DNA from: DASUBN01 sp036263155
GTDB taxonomy: Bacteria; Pseudomonadota; Gammaproteobacteria; Natronospirales; REEB76
Length of the DNA: 20,846 nt
Direction of reading: 5' to 3'
Assembly (NCBI GenBank): GCA_036263155.1
Contig: DATAHN010000005.1
Span: forward strand, 1 to 20,846
Within the stretch, counting starts at the first letter, position 1. The number at the start of each line of letters is the position of its first letter. Shown in pieces: positions 6,410 through 13,271 of the stretch. The position numbers were made by a program, and so were the translations under genes. The notes beneath the pieces are model-generated. The model did not search any database, was not told where the DNA came from, and saw nothing but the letters and a program-made list of their open reading frames with translations.

Positions 6410-9193
6410 ATGAAGACTTTCGGATACGTCCTCATTGGCTGCACGGCCATCTTCTCTCTGGCGCTGCACGCGGACGACGATGACCGCGCCCAGCTGCCCA
6501 CGGGCCAGTTCATCACGCCCCTCGCCGCGCCCGGCGCGAGCTTCGAGTCCCTGAACCCGCATCTCAAGGACTTCCCGGGCTACACCGCCGGCCAGGCCAT
6601 GAGCGAGGCCCTGAGCCCGGACGGCCGCACCTTGCTGGTCCTCACCACCGGCTACAACGTTCTGAACAACGCCACCGGCAAGCCGGACCCGAAGAGCTCG
6701 AACGAATACGTCTTCGTCTACGACGTGAGCCAGCCGAAGGCGGTGCAGACCCAGGTGATCCAGGTGGCCAACACCTTCGCCGGCATCGCCTTCGCCCCGG
6801 ACGGGCGGCACTTCTACGTCTCCGGCGGCGGGGACGACGTGGTGCACGCCTATGAGTACTCGGGCGGCGCCTGGGCGGAACCCCGGCCGCCCATCCCGCT
6901 GGGCCACAAGGAGGGCAACGGTCTGTTCACGGGGCCGGTGGCGGCGGGCCTCGCCGTGACCGCGGACGGCCGGCGCCTGGTGGTGGCGAACTACTACAAC
7001 GACTCCATCTCCATCGTCGATCTCGCGAGCGGCAAGGTGATCGGCGAAGTGGACCTGCGCCCCGGCAAGTCCGGCGGAAAGTCCGGCACTCCGGGCGGCG
7101 AGAATCCCTTCTGGGTGGCGGTGGCCGGCGACACCACGGCCTACGTGGGCAGCCAGCGGGACCGGGAGGTGGACGTGGTGGACATCGGCGCCGCGCCGAA
7201 GCTCACCGGCCGCATCCCCCTCAAGGGTACGCCGGTGCAGATGCTGTTGGATGCGCCGCAGAAGCATCTCTACGTGGCCTGCGACAACAGCGACGTGGTG
7301 GCCGTGATCGACACGGCCACGGACCAGGAGACCGATGCCATCCCCGTGCTCGCGCCGCCGGGCGTGGTGAGCACCTCCTTCGACTACCGCGGCGTGGCGC
7401 CCAACGGCCTCGCGCTCTCGGCGGACGGCGCGCGGCTCTACGTGACGGACGGCGGCACCAACGCGGTGGCGGTGGTGGCGCTCGACAAGCCGAAGCCGCA
7501 GGTGATCGGGCTCATCCCCACCGGTTGGTATCCCCAGGCGGTGGCGGCGGGGCGCCTGCAGCCGCGGCTCTACGTGGTGAACAGCCGCTCCAAGCCGGGG
7601 GCCAATCCGGACAATCCGACCCACCGCGTGAACCCGGTGAAGGCCGGCGCGAACAACCACTACGTGCTGCAGCTCTCCAAGGCCGGGTTCCTCACGCTGC
7701 CGCTGCCCTCCGAGGCCGAGCTCGGCACGCTGACGGAACAGGTGATGGCGAACGACGGTTTCCGCAGCCAGCCCACGCCGGCGGATAAGGCCATGATGGC
7801 GGCGCTGCATGCGCGCATCAAGCACGTCATCTACATCATCAAGGAGAACCGCACCTACGACCAGATCCTCGGGGACCTGGGGAAGGGCAACGGCGATCCC
7901 GCCCTGGTGGAGTTCGGCGCCGCCACCACGCCGAACTTCCACGCCATGGCGTCCCGCTTCGTGGACCTGGACAACTTCTACGTCTCCGGCGAGGTGAGCG
8001 GCGAGGGCTGGCCCTGGAGCACGGCGGCGCGGGAGAGCGACCAGGGCGCGAAGACCGTGGCACCCGCCTACGCGGGCCGCGGGATGCAGGACGACACCTT
8101 CGCCCTCAACCGCAACATCGACATCGCGGTGCCGGACGTGAAGTCGCGCCTTGAGGTCGATCCCGAGACGCCCCAGGACCCGGACATCCTGCCGGGGACG
8201 GCGGACGTGGCGGGCATGGATGGCCCCGGCGGCAGGCGCCAGCAAGGCTACCTGTGGAGCGCGGCGCTGCGCGCCGGGCTCTCGGTGCGCAACTACGGCA
8301 TGGACGACGACGGCGCGCGCTACCAGCCGGACAGCAAGGCCTTCGTGCCGCCGGAGCGCGATCCCTACGCCAAGCACATGAAGCTCGCGTTCCCGGCGAT
8401 CACCGACCTCATCGGCATCACCGATCCTTATTACCGCGGCTTCGACGCGGCGTTCCCGGACTTCTACCGGGAGCGGGAGTGGCAGCGGGAGTTCGCCGGG
8501 TTCGAGCGCGATGGCAAGCTGCCGGCGCTCTCGCTGGTGCGCCTCGCCGGTGACCACATGGGCGCCTTCGACCGGGCGCTGGACGGGGTGAACACGCCGG
8601 AGCTGCAGCAGGCGGACAACGACTACGCCGTGGGCCTGCTCATCCAGGCGGTGGCCGGGAGCCCGCGCTACCGGGACAACACCCTCATCTTCGTGATCGA
8701 GGACGACGCCCAGGACGGCCCGGACCACGTGGACGCCCACCGCAGCACGGCCTACGTGGTGGGCCCTTACGTGAAGCAGGGTGCGGTAGCGAGCGAGTTC
8801 TACACCACGGTCAACATGCTGCGCACCATCGAGGACATCCTCGGGATCGACCACCTCAGCATCTTCGACGCCAACGAGCGTCCCATGACCAGCGTGTTCG
8901 ACTTGGACCAGAAGGAGTGGAGCTTCAAGGCCGCGCCTTCCCAGTTCCTGGTGAAGAACACCAAGCTGCCGTTCCCGAAAGGCACGAAGGCTGAGGCCGC
9001 CGCGCCCAAGCCCACCCACGACGGCGCCTACTGGGCGAAGCTGACCGCCGGCATGGATTTCTCCAGCGAGGACCGGGTGGACGCGGTGGGTTTCAACCGG
9101 CTCGTCTGGGAGGGGCTGATGGACACCCCTTACCCGGAGACCCGCAGCGGCCTGGACCTGCGCGCGAAGGGCGCCGGCGGAGGCGGGGAGTAG
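6410..9193 (+). CDS. Secreted YVTN/YncE-type beta-propeller fused to a phosphoesterase (alkaline phosphatase superfamily)
   Basis: A 927-residue exported protein with two domains. After a signal peptide (cleavage near LALHA, residue 22), roughly residues 50-430 form a YncE/YVTN-like propeller with repeated blades such as ALSPDGRTLLVLTTGYN, AFAPDGRHFYVSGGGDD, VTADGRRLVVANYYND and ALSADGARLYVTDGG. Residues from about 470 to 860 are a PF04185-type phosphoesterase: KENRTYDQILG places the expected metal and nucleophile residues at E479-N480 and T482, and EDDAQDGPDHVDAHR (764-778) supplies the second metal cluster. Enzymes of this family cleave phosphate esters, including phospholipids; the substrate here is unknown. 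ATG at 6410 is preferred to the GTG at 6407 because AGGAGG (6396-6401) is eight bases away. The leader contains the palindrome CCGATATCGG (6372-6381) beside a -10-like TATAAC (6367-6372), a possible operator. Confidence 0.92.
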   Translation: MKTFGYVLIGCTAIFSLALHADDDDRAQLPTGQFITPLAAPGASFESLNPHLKDFPGYTAGQAMSEALSPDGRTLLVLTTGYNVLNNATGKPDPKSSNEYVFVYDVSQPKAVQTQVIQVANTFAGIAFAPDGRHFYVSGGGDDVVHAYEYSGGAWAEPRPPIPLGHKEGNGLFTGPVAAGLAVTADGRRLVVANYYNDSISIVDLASGKVIGEVDLRPGKSGGKSGTPGGENPFWVAVAGDTTAYVGSQRDREVDVVDIGAAPKLTGRIPLKGTPVQMLLDAPQKHLYVACDNSDVVAVIDTATDQETDAIPVLAPPGVVSTSFDYRGVAPNGLALSADGARLYVTDGGTNAVAVVALDKPKPQVIGLIPTGWYPQAVAAGRLQPRLYVVNSRSKPGANPDNPTHRVNPVKAGANNHYVLQLSKAGFLTLPLPSEAELGTLTEQVMANDGFRSQPTPADKAMMAALHARIKHVIYIIKENRTYDQILGDLGKGNGDPALVEFGAATTPNFHAMASRFVDLDNFYVSGEVSGEGWPWSTAARESDQGAKTVAPAYAGRGMQDDTFALNRNIDIAVPDVKSRLEVDPETPQDPDILPGTADVAGMDGPGGRRQQGYLWSAALRAGLSVRNYGMDDDGARYQPDSKAFVPPERDPYAKHMKLAFPAITDLIGITDPYYRGFDAAFPDFYREREWQREFAGFERDGKLPALSLVRLAGDHMGAFDRALDGVNTPELQQADNDYAVGLLIQAVAGSPRYRDNTLIFVIEDDAQDGPDHVDAHRSTAYVVGPYVKQGAVASEFYTTVNMLRTIEDILGIDHLSIFDANERPMTSVFDLDQKEWSFKAAPSQFLVKNTKLPFPKGTKAEAAAPKPTHDGAYWAKLTAGMDFSSEDRVDAVGFNRLVWEGLMDTPYPETRSGLDLRAKGAGGGGE

Positions 9194-9280
9194 GGCGGGC
9201 CTTCATGCTCAAGGTTCTCGAAGGGCTTTGATCTGCCGCTGGCCTTCCATTCTTGAGAGTGGGCTAGGCTAAAAACGATG

Positions 9281-9345
9281 GATTTTGTCTATCTGGCTAG
9301 GCGCGGACGGCCGAGCATACCGGAGCGTACTCTTTAAGTACGTGA
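9281..9345 (-). repeat. Degenerate partial relative of the A repeat (copy B)
   Basis: On the minus strand this reads like the apical hairpin and right arm of the A elements: CTCA, then CGTAC (9342-9338) and GTACG (9330-9326) around a 7-base loop, then CTCC, and farther on TGCTCG and CGCGCCTAGCC, as in copy A3. The left arm and outer stem are not recognisable. Unlike the four full copies, it does not follow a stop codon of a gene in its own orientation. The hairpin stem is a fifth sequence variant that keeps pairing. Confidence 0.6.
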
Positions 9346-9347
9346 GG

Positions 9348-9487
9348 GCGCCCACATGTGGGCGCGAGCGGACAGGATGTCCGCTCCGGGCCATGAGCGA
9401 AGCAGGATAGCGCAGCGAAATGGGCGAGCGGTGCCGCCCGCCGCTCCCGGGCATCCTGCCCTCCCGCGGCGTTAGGACATCCTGTCC
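9348..9487. repeat. Cluster of short palindromes and GGA/TCC-loop hairpins upstream of ttcA
   Basis: Most of the 352-base gap between the phosphoesterase gene and ttcA is palindromic. GCGCCCACATGTGGGCGC (9348-9365) is a perfect palindrome. Three hairpins follow with 3-base loops: GGACA-GGA-TGTCC (core 9370-9382, stem extending to nine pairs at 9366-9386), GGGCA-TCC-TGCCC (9449-9461) and GGACA-TCC-TGTCC (9475-9487). The first and third are exact reverse complements over 13 bases. The organisation resembles a bacterial interspersed mosaic (REP/BIME-like) element. I see no credible small gene in the gap. Confidence 0.75.
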
Positions 9488-9530
9488 GTCACGACGCCAG
9501 GTGGCAAAAGACGCGTTTTTAGCTTGCCTG

Positions 9531-9536
9531 TAGAAT
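9531..9536 (+). promoter_or_regulatory. -10-like hexamer directly upstream of ttcA
   Basis: TAGAAT ends nine bases before the ttcA ATG; transcription would start around 9543, leaving almost no leader. No Shine-Dalgarno and no good -35 are visible. Low-confidence call made by eye. Confidence 0.3.
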
Positions 9537-9545
9537 AGCCACTCT

Positions 9546-10454
9546 ATGAAGCCCTCAGTTAATCAAAAAAAGCTGGAGAAGCGCCTGCGCCATAGCGTGG
9601 GCAAAGCCATCCAGGACTTCAACATGATCGAGGCCGGCGACAAGGTCATGGTGTGTTTGTCGGGCGGCAAGGATTCCTACACGCTGCTCGACATGCTGAT
9701 GAAGCTCAGGGACAGCGCGCCGGTCGAGTTCGAGCTCCTGGCGGTGAACCTGGACCAGAAGCAGCCCGGCTTCCCCGAGGACGTGCTGCCCGCGTACCTG
9801 ACCGAAGTGGGCGTGCCGTTCCGCATCCTGGAGCAGGACACCTACAGCGTGGTGAAGCGGGTGGTGCCGGAAGGCAAGACCACCTGCGGCCTGTGCTCGC
9901 GGCTGCGCCGCGGCGCGCTCTACAGCTTCGCCGCCGGGAACGGCGTCACCAAGATCGCGCTGGGCCACCACCGGGGCGACATCCTGGAGACGTTCTTCCT
10001 GAACCTCTTCTACGGCGGCAAGCTGCGCGCCATGCCGCCCAAGCTCCTCTCGGACGACGGCCGCCACGTGGTGATCCGACCGCTGGCCTACGTGGAGGAA
10101 GCGGACATCGCCAAGTACGCGGAGCTCAAGCAGTTCCCCATCATCCCCTGCGACCTCTGCGGTTCCCAGGAGCACCTGCAGAGGAAGGCCGTGAAGGCCA
10201 TGCTGCAGGAGTGGGAGCGCAAGTTCCCGGGCCGCACCCAGACCATCTTCTCGGCCCTCTCCACCGTGGTGCCGGAGCACCTCCTGGACCCCCGGCAGTT
10301 CGACTTCCAGTCCCTGGGCGCCAAGGCCGCGCCCCGCACCGACTGGCTGGACTCTGAGCGCGCCGAAGAACAGTCCGATGCCATCATGGCGACTGTCTCG
10401 GTGGACCAGCTCAAGCAGACCATCAAGAAAACTTCTAACTCTTCCATCGAATGA
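9546..10454 (+). CDS. ttcA: tRNA 2-thiocytidine biosynthesis protein TtcA
   Basis: TtcA adds sulfur to cytidine 32 of certain tRNAs, using ATP to adenylate the base and a 4Fe-4S cluster to deliver sulfur; it acts in the cytoplasm. The 302-residue product has the PP-loop SGGKDS at 39-44 for ATP, the central CGLC at 114-117 (the first two cluster cysteines) and a third cysteine at C202 in IPCDLCGSQ, matching the three cysteines used by E. coli TtcA. LGHHRGDILETFFLNLFYGG is highly conserved in the family. Length and N-terminus are normal for TtcA. There is no Shine-Dalgarno, and a -10-like TAGAAT lies just upstream. The stop codon overlaps the next start as ATGA, so the next gene is translationally coupled to it. 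Confidence 0.97.
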   Translation: MKPSVNQKKLEKRLRHSVGKAIQDFNMIEAGDKVMVCLSGGKDSYTLLDMLMKLRDSAPVEFELLAVNLDQKQPGFPEDVLPAYLTEVGVPFRILEQDTYSVVKRVVPEGKTTCGLCSRLRRGALYSFAAGNGVTKIALGHHRGDILETFFLNLFYGGKLRAMPPKLLSDDGRHVVIRPLAYVEEADIAKYAELKQFPIIPCDLCGSQEHLQRKAVKAMLQEWERKFPGRTQTIFSALSTVVPEHLLDPRQFDFQSLGAKAAPRTDWLDSERAEEQSDAIMATVSVDQLKQTIKKTSNSSIE

Positions 10455-10795
10455 ACGACGCTCGGATCGAGCGGCTCTTTTCCTATGGGACCCTTCAGCA
10501 AGAGTCCGTCCAGTTAGCCAACTTCGGCCGCCGCCTCAAGGGCAACGCCGACGTACTCACCGGCTGGCGCCTCTCCACCGTGCAGATCACGGACCCCGAA
10601 GTGCTGGCCGAGAGCGGCCTTAGCGTCCACAAGATCCTGGTACCGGGGAAGGCTTCCGACGAGATAGACGGCGTGGTATTCGAGATCACGCCCACGGAGC
10701 TCAAGGCCGCGGACGGCTACGAGACGGATGCTTACAAGCGGGTGAAGGCGAAGCTCAAGTCTGGGAATGAAGCCTGGGTCTATGTCGCGGCTTAG
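10451..10795 (+). CDS. Gamma-glutamylcyclotransferase (AIG2/GGCT-like) family protein
   Basis: A 114-residue protein with the GGCT/AIG2 fold, whose members cyclise gamma-glutamyl groups to 5-oxoproline, although many bacterial ones are uncharacterised. The substrate-binding signature YGTL is at residues 12-15 (LFSYGTLQQ), and the C-terminal half has DGVVFEIT and ELKAADGYE, the usual position of the acidic catalytic region. No signal peptide. The ATG overlaps the ttcA stop (ATGA) and there is no separate ribosome site, so translation is probably coupled to ttcA. Its stop overlaps the stop of the PHP exonuclease gene on the other strand by four bases. Family assignment is good; the actual substrate is not known. 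Confidence 0.87.
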   Translation: MNDARIERLFSYGTLQQESVQLANFGRRLKGNADVLTGWRLSTVQITDPEVLAESGLSVHKILVPGKASDEIDGVVFEITPTELKAADGYETDAYKRVKAKLKSGNEAWVYVAA

Positions 10796-11619
10796 GGCCT
10801 GAACCGTTCCCATATCTTGGGGACATTCATCGGCAGCTCTTCTGTCTTCACGCCCGGCTGCGAATACGTCGCTGGCGCGTGAAAGTCCGAACCCACCGAG
10901 GCCGCCAGTTCGAACCGTTGCGCGAGATGCAGCGCCGTGTGGAACTCGTCCGGGTTGCCGCGGCCGCTCACCACTTCCATGGCGTCACCGCCCGCCTGCT
11001 TGAACGCCGTGAGCACCTTCACCAGCCAGGCGCGGGTGAGGTCGTAGCGGAAGGGATGCGCTAGTACCGCCTGTCCGCCGGCCGCATGGATCCAACCGAT
11101 GGCTTCTTGAAGGCTCGCCCAGGTGGCGGAGACGTGCGCCGGTTTCCCGCGTCCCAGGAACTTGCGGTAGGCCTGGGCCTCGTCCTTCACGTGCCCCTGC
11201 TGGTGCAGGAAGCGGGCGAAGTGGGTGCGGGTCGGCCGGGCTTCGCCCGCGAGGGCGAGGGCGCCCGCGTAGGCGCCGGCGACGCCCTTGGCCTCGAGCT
11301 TCCTGCCGATCTCCACGGCACGGGCATCACGCACCTCCTGCAGCCGTGCAAGGCCGCCCATGAGCGCAGGGTGCCCCGGGTCCACGTCGAGCCCCACCAC
11401 GTGCAGGGCCTTGTGCTCCCAGCTCACGGAGACCTCCACGCCACTCACGAGCCTCAAGGCCGTGCCGGCCGCGGCGGCGCGTGCGGCAGGGATGCCCGCC
11501 AGGGTGTCGTGGTCCGTGAGGGCGAGGGTCTTCACGCCACGCCCGGCGGCGAGCGCCACCAGGGCCTCCGGGGCCAGGGTGCCGTCAGAGTGCGCAGAAT
11601 GGGTGTGCAGGTCGATCAC
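10792..11619 (-). CDS. rnm: PHP-domain 5'-3' exoribonuclease / nucleotide phosphatase (RNase AM, YciV/TrpH family)
   Basis: A 275-residue PHP (polymerase and histidinol phosphatase) metalloenzyme. The E. coli member YciV/RNase AM trims 5' ends of rRNAs and short RNAs; relatives hydrolyse 3',5'-nucleoside bisphosphates. Metal ligands are visible in DLHTHSAHSDG (H5, H7), LTDHDTL, the GVEVS glutamate, a family segment RPTRTHFARFL, LAHPFRY and the C-terminal GSDFH. The length is typical. Translation starts at a GTG (complement of 11617-11619) that overlaps the TGA of the DUF465 gene as GTGA, so the pair is coupled. Note the chemical link with cysQ further along, which acts on 3'-phosphoadenosine nucleotides. 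Family certain; exact in vivo substrate inferred by homology. Confidence 0.9.
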   Translation of the reverse strand: MIDLHTHSAHSDGTLAPEALVALAAGRGVKTLALTDHDTLAGIPAARAAAAGTALRLVSGVEVSVSWEHKALHVVGLDVDPGHPALMGGLARLQEVRDARAVEIGRKLEAKGVAGAYAGALALAGEARPTRTHFARFLHQQGHVKDEAQAYRKFLGRGKPAHVSATWASLQEAIGWIHAAGGQAVLAHPFRYDLTRAWLVKVLTAFKQAGGDAMEVVSGRGNPDEFHTALHLAQRFELAASVGSDFHAPATYSQPGVKTEELPMNVPKIWERFRP

Positions 11620-11819
11620 GCGTCCAGGTCCGGGATCAGCATGCTCTCGAGGCGGGCGATGTAGTCCTTGAGCTGGAGCTTGCGCTTCTTCATGCGCGAG
11701 ATCTGCAGCTCGTCGCTGGTGGGATCCACCGCCAGGCGCATGATGGCCGTGTCCAGGTCGTGGTGCTCCAGCTTGAGCTGGATGATCTGCTCGCGGATCT
11801 TGCGTGCATCCTTGGCCAT
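11616..11819 (-). CDS. DUF465 (YdcH-like) small coiled-coil protein
   Basis: A 67-residue cytoplasmic protein of the DUF465/YdcH family, function unknown. The sequence is a charged helical hairpin: EQIIQLKLEHHDLDTAIMRL, a short turn (DPTSDEL), then RMKKRKLQLKDYIARLESML. The HxxLD pattern in the first helix and the MKKxKLxLKD pattern in the second are characteristic. The stop overlaps the GTG of the PHP gene by four bases (GTGA), so both are made from one message. It is divergent from queD, with 73 bases between starts. Confidence 0.9.
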   Translation of the reverse strand: MAKDARKIREQIIQLKLEHHDLDTAIMRLAVDPTSDELQISRMKKRKLQLKDYIARLESMLIPDLDA

Positions 11820-11880
11820 GCTTACCCCACCGTCAGCTCACAACTTTAACACGCCCCTTCCGGGCGCCGCTCTCCGCGGG

Positions 11881-11886
11881 GATAAT
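11881..11886 (+). promoter_or_regulatory. -10-like hexamer directly upstream of queD
   Basis: GATAAT lies six bases before the queD ATG, so a transcript would begin at or next to the start codon (possible leaderless message). A TTCCGG 17 bases upstream is a poor -35. No preQ1-riboswitch leader could fit between the hexamer and the gene. Confidence 0.35.
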
Positions 11887-11892
11887 AGGGGC

Positions 11893-12249
11893 ATGGAGAT
11901 ATATAAGGTCTTCCACATCGAGGCGGCCCACCGCCTGCCCAACGTGCCCGAAGGGCACAAGTGCAGCCGGCTGCACGGGCACTCGTTCCAGGTGCAGGTG
12001 CACGTGGCCGGCCCGGTGGATGCCCGCACCGGCTGGATCATGGACTTCGCGGACCTGAAGGCCGCGTTCGGGCCGGTGTTCGAGGCCCTGGACCACCGCT
12101 ACCTCAACGAGGTGCCGGGCCTGGATAACCCCACCAGCGAGAACCTGGCCCGCTGGATCTGGACCAGGCTCAAGCCCACGCTGCCTCAATTGTCGAAAGT
12201 CGCCATCGCCGAGACTTGCACCTCAGGTTGTGTGTATACCGGCGAGTAG
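11893..12249 (+). CDS. queD: 6-carboxy-5,6,7,8-tetrahydropterin synthase QueD
   Basis: QueD converts 7,8-dihydroneopterin triphosphate to 6-carboxytetrahydropterin, the second step of the queuosine/7-deazaguanine pathway; cytoplasmic. The 118-residue product (E. coli 121) has zinc ligands H13 (EAAHRLP), H28 and H30 (LHGHSF) and the catalytic C24 in CSRLHGH, followed by FADLK, the DHRYLNE segment and the terminal AETCTSGCVY glutamate motif. The frame is open upstream to 11668, but the ATG at 11893 gives the canonical N-terminus MEIYKVFHIEAAH. No other queuosine genes are in the window. Repeat A3 begins at the last base of its stop codon. Confidence 0.96.
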   Translation: MEIYKVFHIEAAHRLPNVPEGHKCSRLHGHSFQVQVHVAGPVDARTGWIMDFADLKAAFGPVFEALDHRYLNEVPGLDNPTSENLARWIWTRLKPTLPQLSKVAIAETCTSGCVYTGE

Positions 12250-12376
12250 CCAAAGCTGCTGCGCTCGGCAGGGCGTTGTTGCGCTTCGGGCTCGCAGTCG
12301 GTCACATACATTCAGAGTATGCTCCCTCCTGCTCGCCTCGCGCGCCTAGCCCTGCCTTCGCTCGCGACGCTTTGGC
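12249..12376 (+). repeat. Structured dispersed repeat, copy A3
   Basis: 128-bp foldback that begins on the final G of the queD TAG. Outer stem GCCAAAGC (12249-12256) pairs perfectly with GCTTTGGC (12369-12376). The second stem GGCAGGGC (12267-12274) pairs perfectly with GCCCTGCC (12349-12356), then GCGC (12281-12284) with GCGC (12340-12343), and apical CATAC (12305-12309) with GTATG (12317-12321) around a 7-base loop. A run of five T follows about ten bases after the outer stem. Confidence 0.9.
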
Positions 12377-12419
12377 TGCTATCTTTTTGGCATGACCTTC
12401 ACAGACTAAGGAGAGTCCC

Positions 12420-13271
12420 ATGCGTCGCCTGCTGTTGCCCCTCGTCTGCGTCCTCTTCTCTTCCACTGCCTTCGCCGCCATGACCGACCAGCAGTACATG
12501 GCCGCCATGGCGGGGATGCATGCCCATGACACGCCCTCGCCGAGCCCCGTGGCGGTGGAGAAGCCGGCGAAGCCGGTGACCAGCAGCCGCGTGGCCTACG
12601 GACAGATCGGCGACCGGCCCATCTACGGCTACCTCACGCGCCCCGCCGACGCCAAGGGACCGCTGCCGGGCATCATCGTGGTGCACGAGTGGTGGGGCCT
12701 CAACGACAACATCCGCCGCACCGCGGACCGCTTCGCGGGCGAGGGCTACGAGGTGCTGGCGGTGGACCTGTACGGCGGCGAGAGCGCGCAGACCTCCGAG
12801 GAGGCGCGCGCGCTGATGAGCAAGGTCTACAACGACAAGACCCGGGCCCAGGCCAACCTCGTCTATGCCTATAACTACCTGAAGGACCACGAGCACACCG
12901 CCCGCACCGGCGTGGTGGGCTGGTGCTTCGGCGGCGGCTGGGCGCTGCAGGCGGCGCTGTTGCTGCCGGACAAGCTGGATGCGGCGGTGATGTACTACGG
13001 CCAGCCGGAGACGGATGTCTCCAGGCTCGCCACCCTCAAGATGCCGCTGCTGGGTCTCTTCGGTGAGAAGGACCAGGGCATCACCGTGGCGGATGTGCAG
13101 AAGTTCCAGGAAGCGCTCAAGACCGCCAAGGTGGACGCCGAGATCCACGAGTACCCGGGCGCGGGCCATGCCTTCGCGAACCCCTCGGGGGACAACTATC
13201 AGCCGGAAGCGGCGAAGGACGCCTGGGAACGGACCCTCAAATTCTTCAAGGCGCACTTACAGGCGCAGTAG
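12420..13271 (+). CDS. Secreted dienelactone hydrolase family protein
   Basis: A 283-residue alpha/beta-hydrolase of the dienelactone hydrolase family (PF01738). Residues 1-20 are a signal peptide (RRLLLPLVCVLFSSTAFAA), so the enzyme is periplasmic or secreted, unlike the classical cytoplasmic aromatic-degradation enzyme. The cysteine nucleophile is C169 in GWCFGGGWAL; D218 (GEKDQGI) and H250 (GAGHAF) complete the triad, and E90 in VVHEWWGL is the conserved partner of the cysteine. Residues 21-55 form a low-complexity Met/His/Pro-containing linker. A strong AAGGAG (12408-12413) supports the ATG. No chlorocatechol or other aromatic pathway genes are near, so the natural substrate is unknown. 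It abuts the retropepsin-like gene stop-to-stop with no spacer base. Confidence 0.92.
   Translation: MRRLLLPLVCVLFSSTAFAAMTDQQYMAAMAGMHAHDTPSPSPVAVEKPAKPVTSSRVAYGQIGDRPIYGYLTRPADAKGPLPGIIVVHEWWGLNDNIRRTADRFAGEGYEVLAVDLYGGESAQTSEEARALMSKVYNDKTRAQANLVYAYNYLKDHEHTARTGVVGWCFGGGWALQAALLLPDKLDAAVMYYGQPETDVSRLATLKMPLLGLFGEKDQGITVADVQKFQEALKTAKVDAEIHEYPGAGHAFANPSGDNYQPEAAKDAWERTLKFFKAHLQAQ

Noticed and set aside
6242..9019. Very long open frame on the minus strand, continuous with the DUF1223 gene and antisense to the phosphoesterase gene
   Set aside because: The translated part upstream of 6241 is Arg/Val/His/Leu-rich low-complexity sequence of the kind produced by the opposite strand of a GC-rich gene; it matches no family, and the plus strand holds a clear two-domain enzyme with catalytic motifs.
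11820..11892. preQ1 riboswitch upstream of queD
   Set aside because: The 73-base divergent gap has a -10-like GATAAT six bases from the ATG, and I see no stem followed by the A-rich tail expected for a preQ1 aptamer.
11668..11892. N-terminal extension of QueD from an upstream ATG at 11668
   Set aside because: It overlaps the DUF465 gene on the other strand, is rich in Ser/Arg/Met without similarity, and the ATG at 11893 gives the standard QueD N-terminus.
12441..13195. Possible aromatic-degradation operon around the dienelactone hydrolase
   Set aside because: The enzyme has a signal peptide and none of the neighbouring genes belongs to a catechol or protocatechuate pathway.
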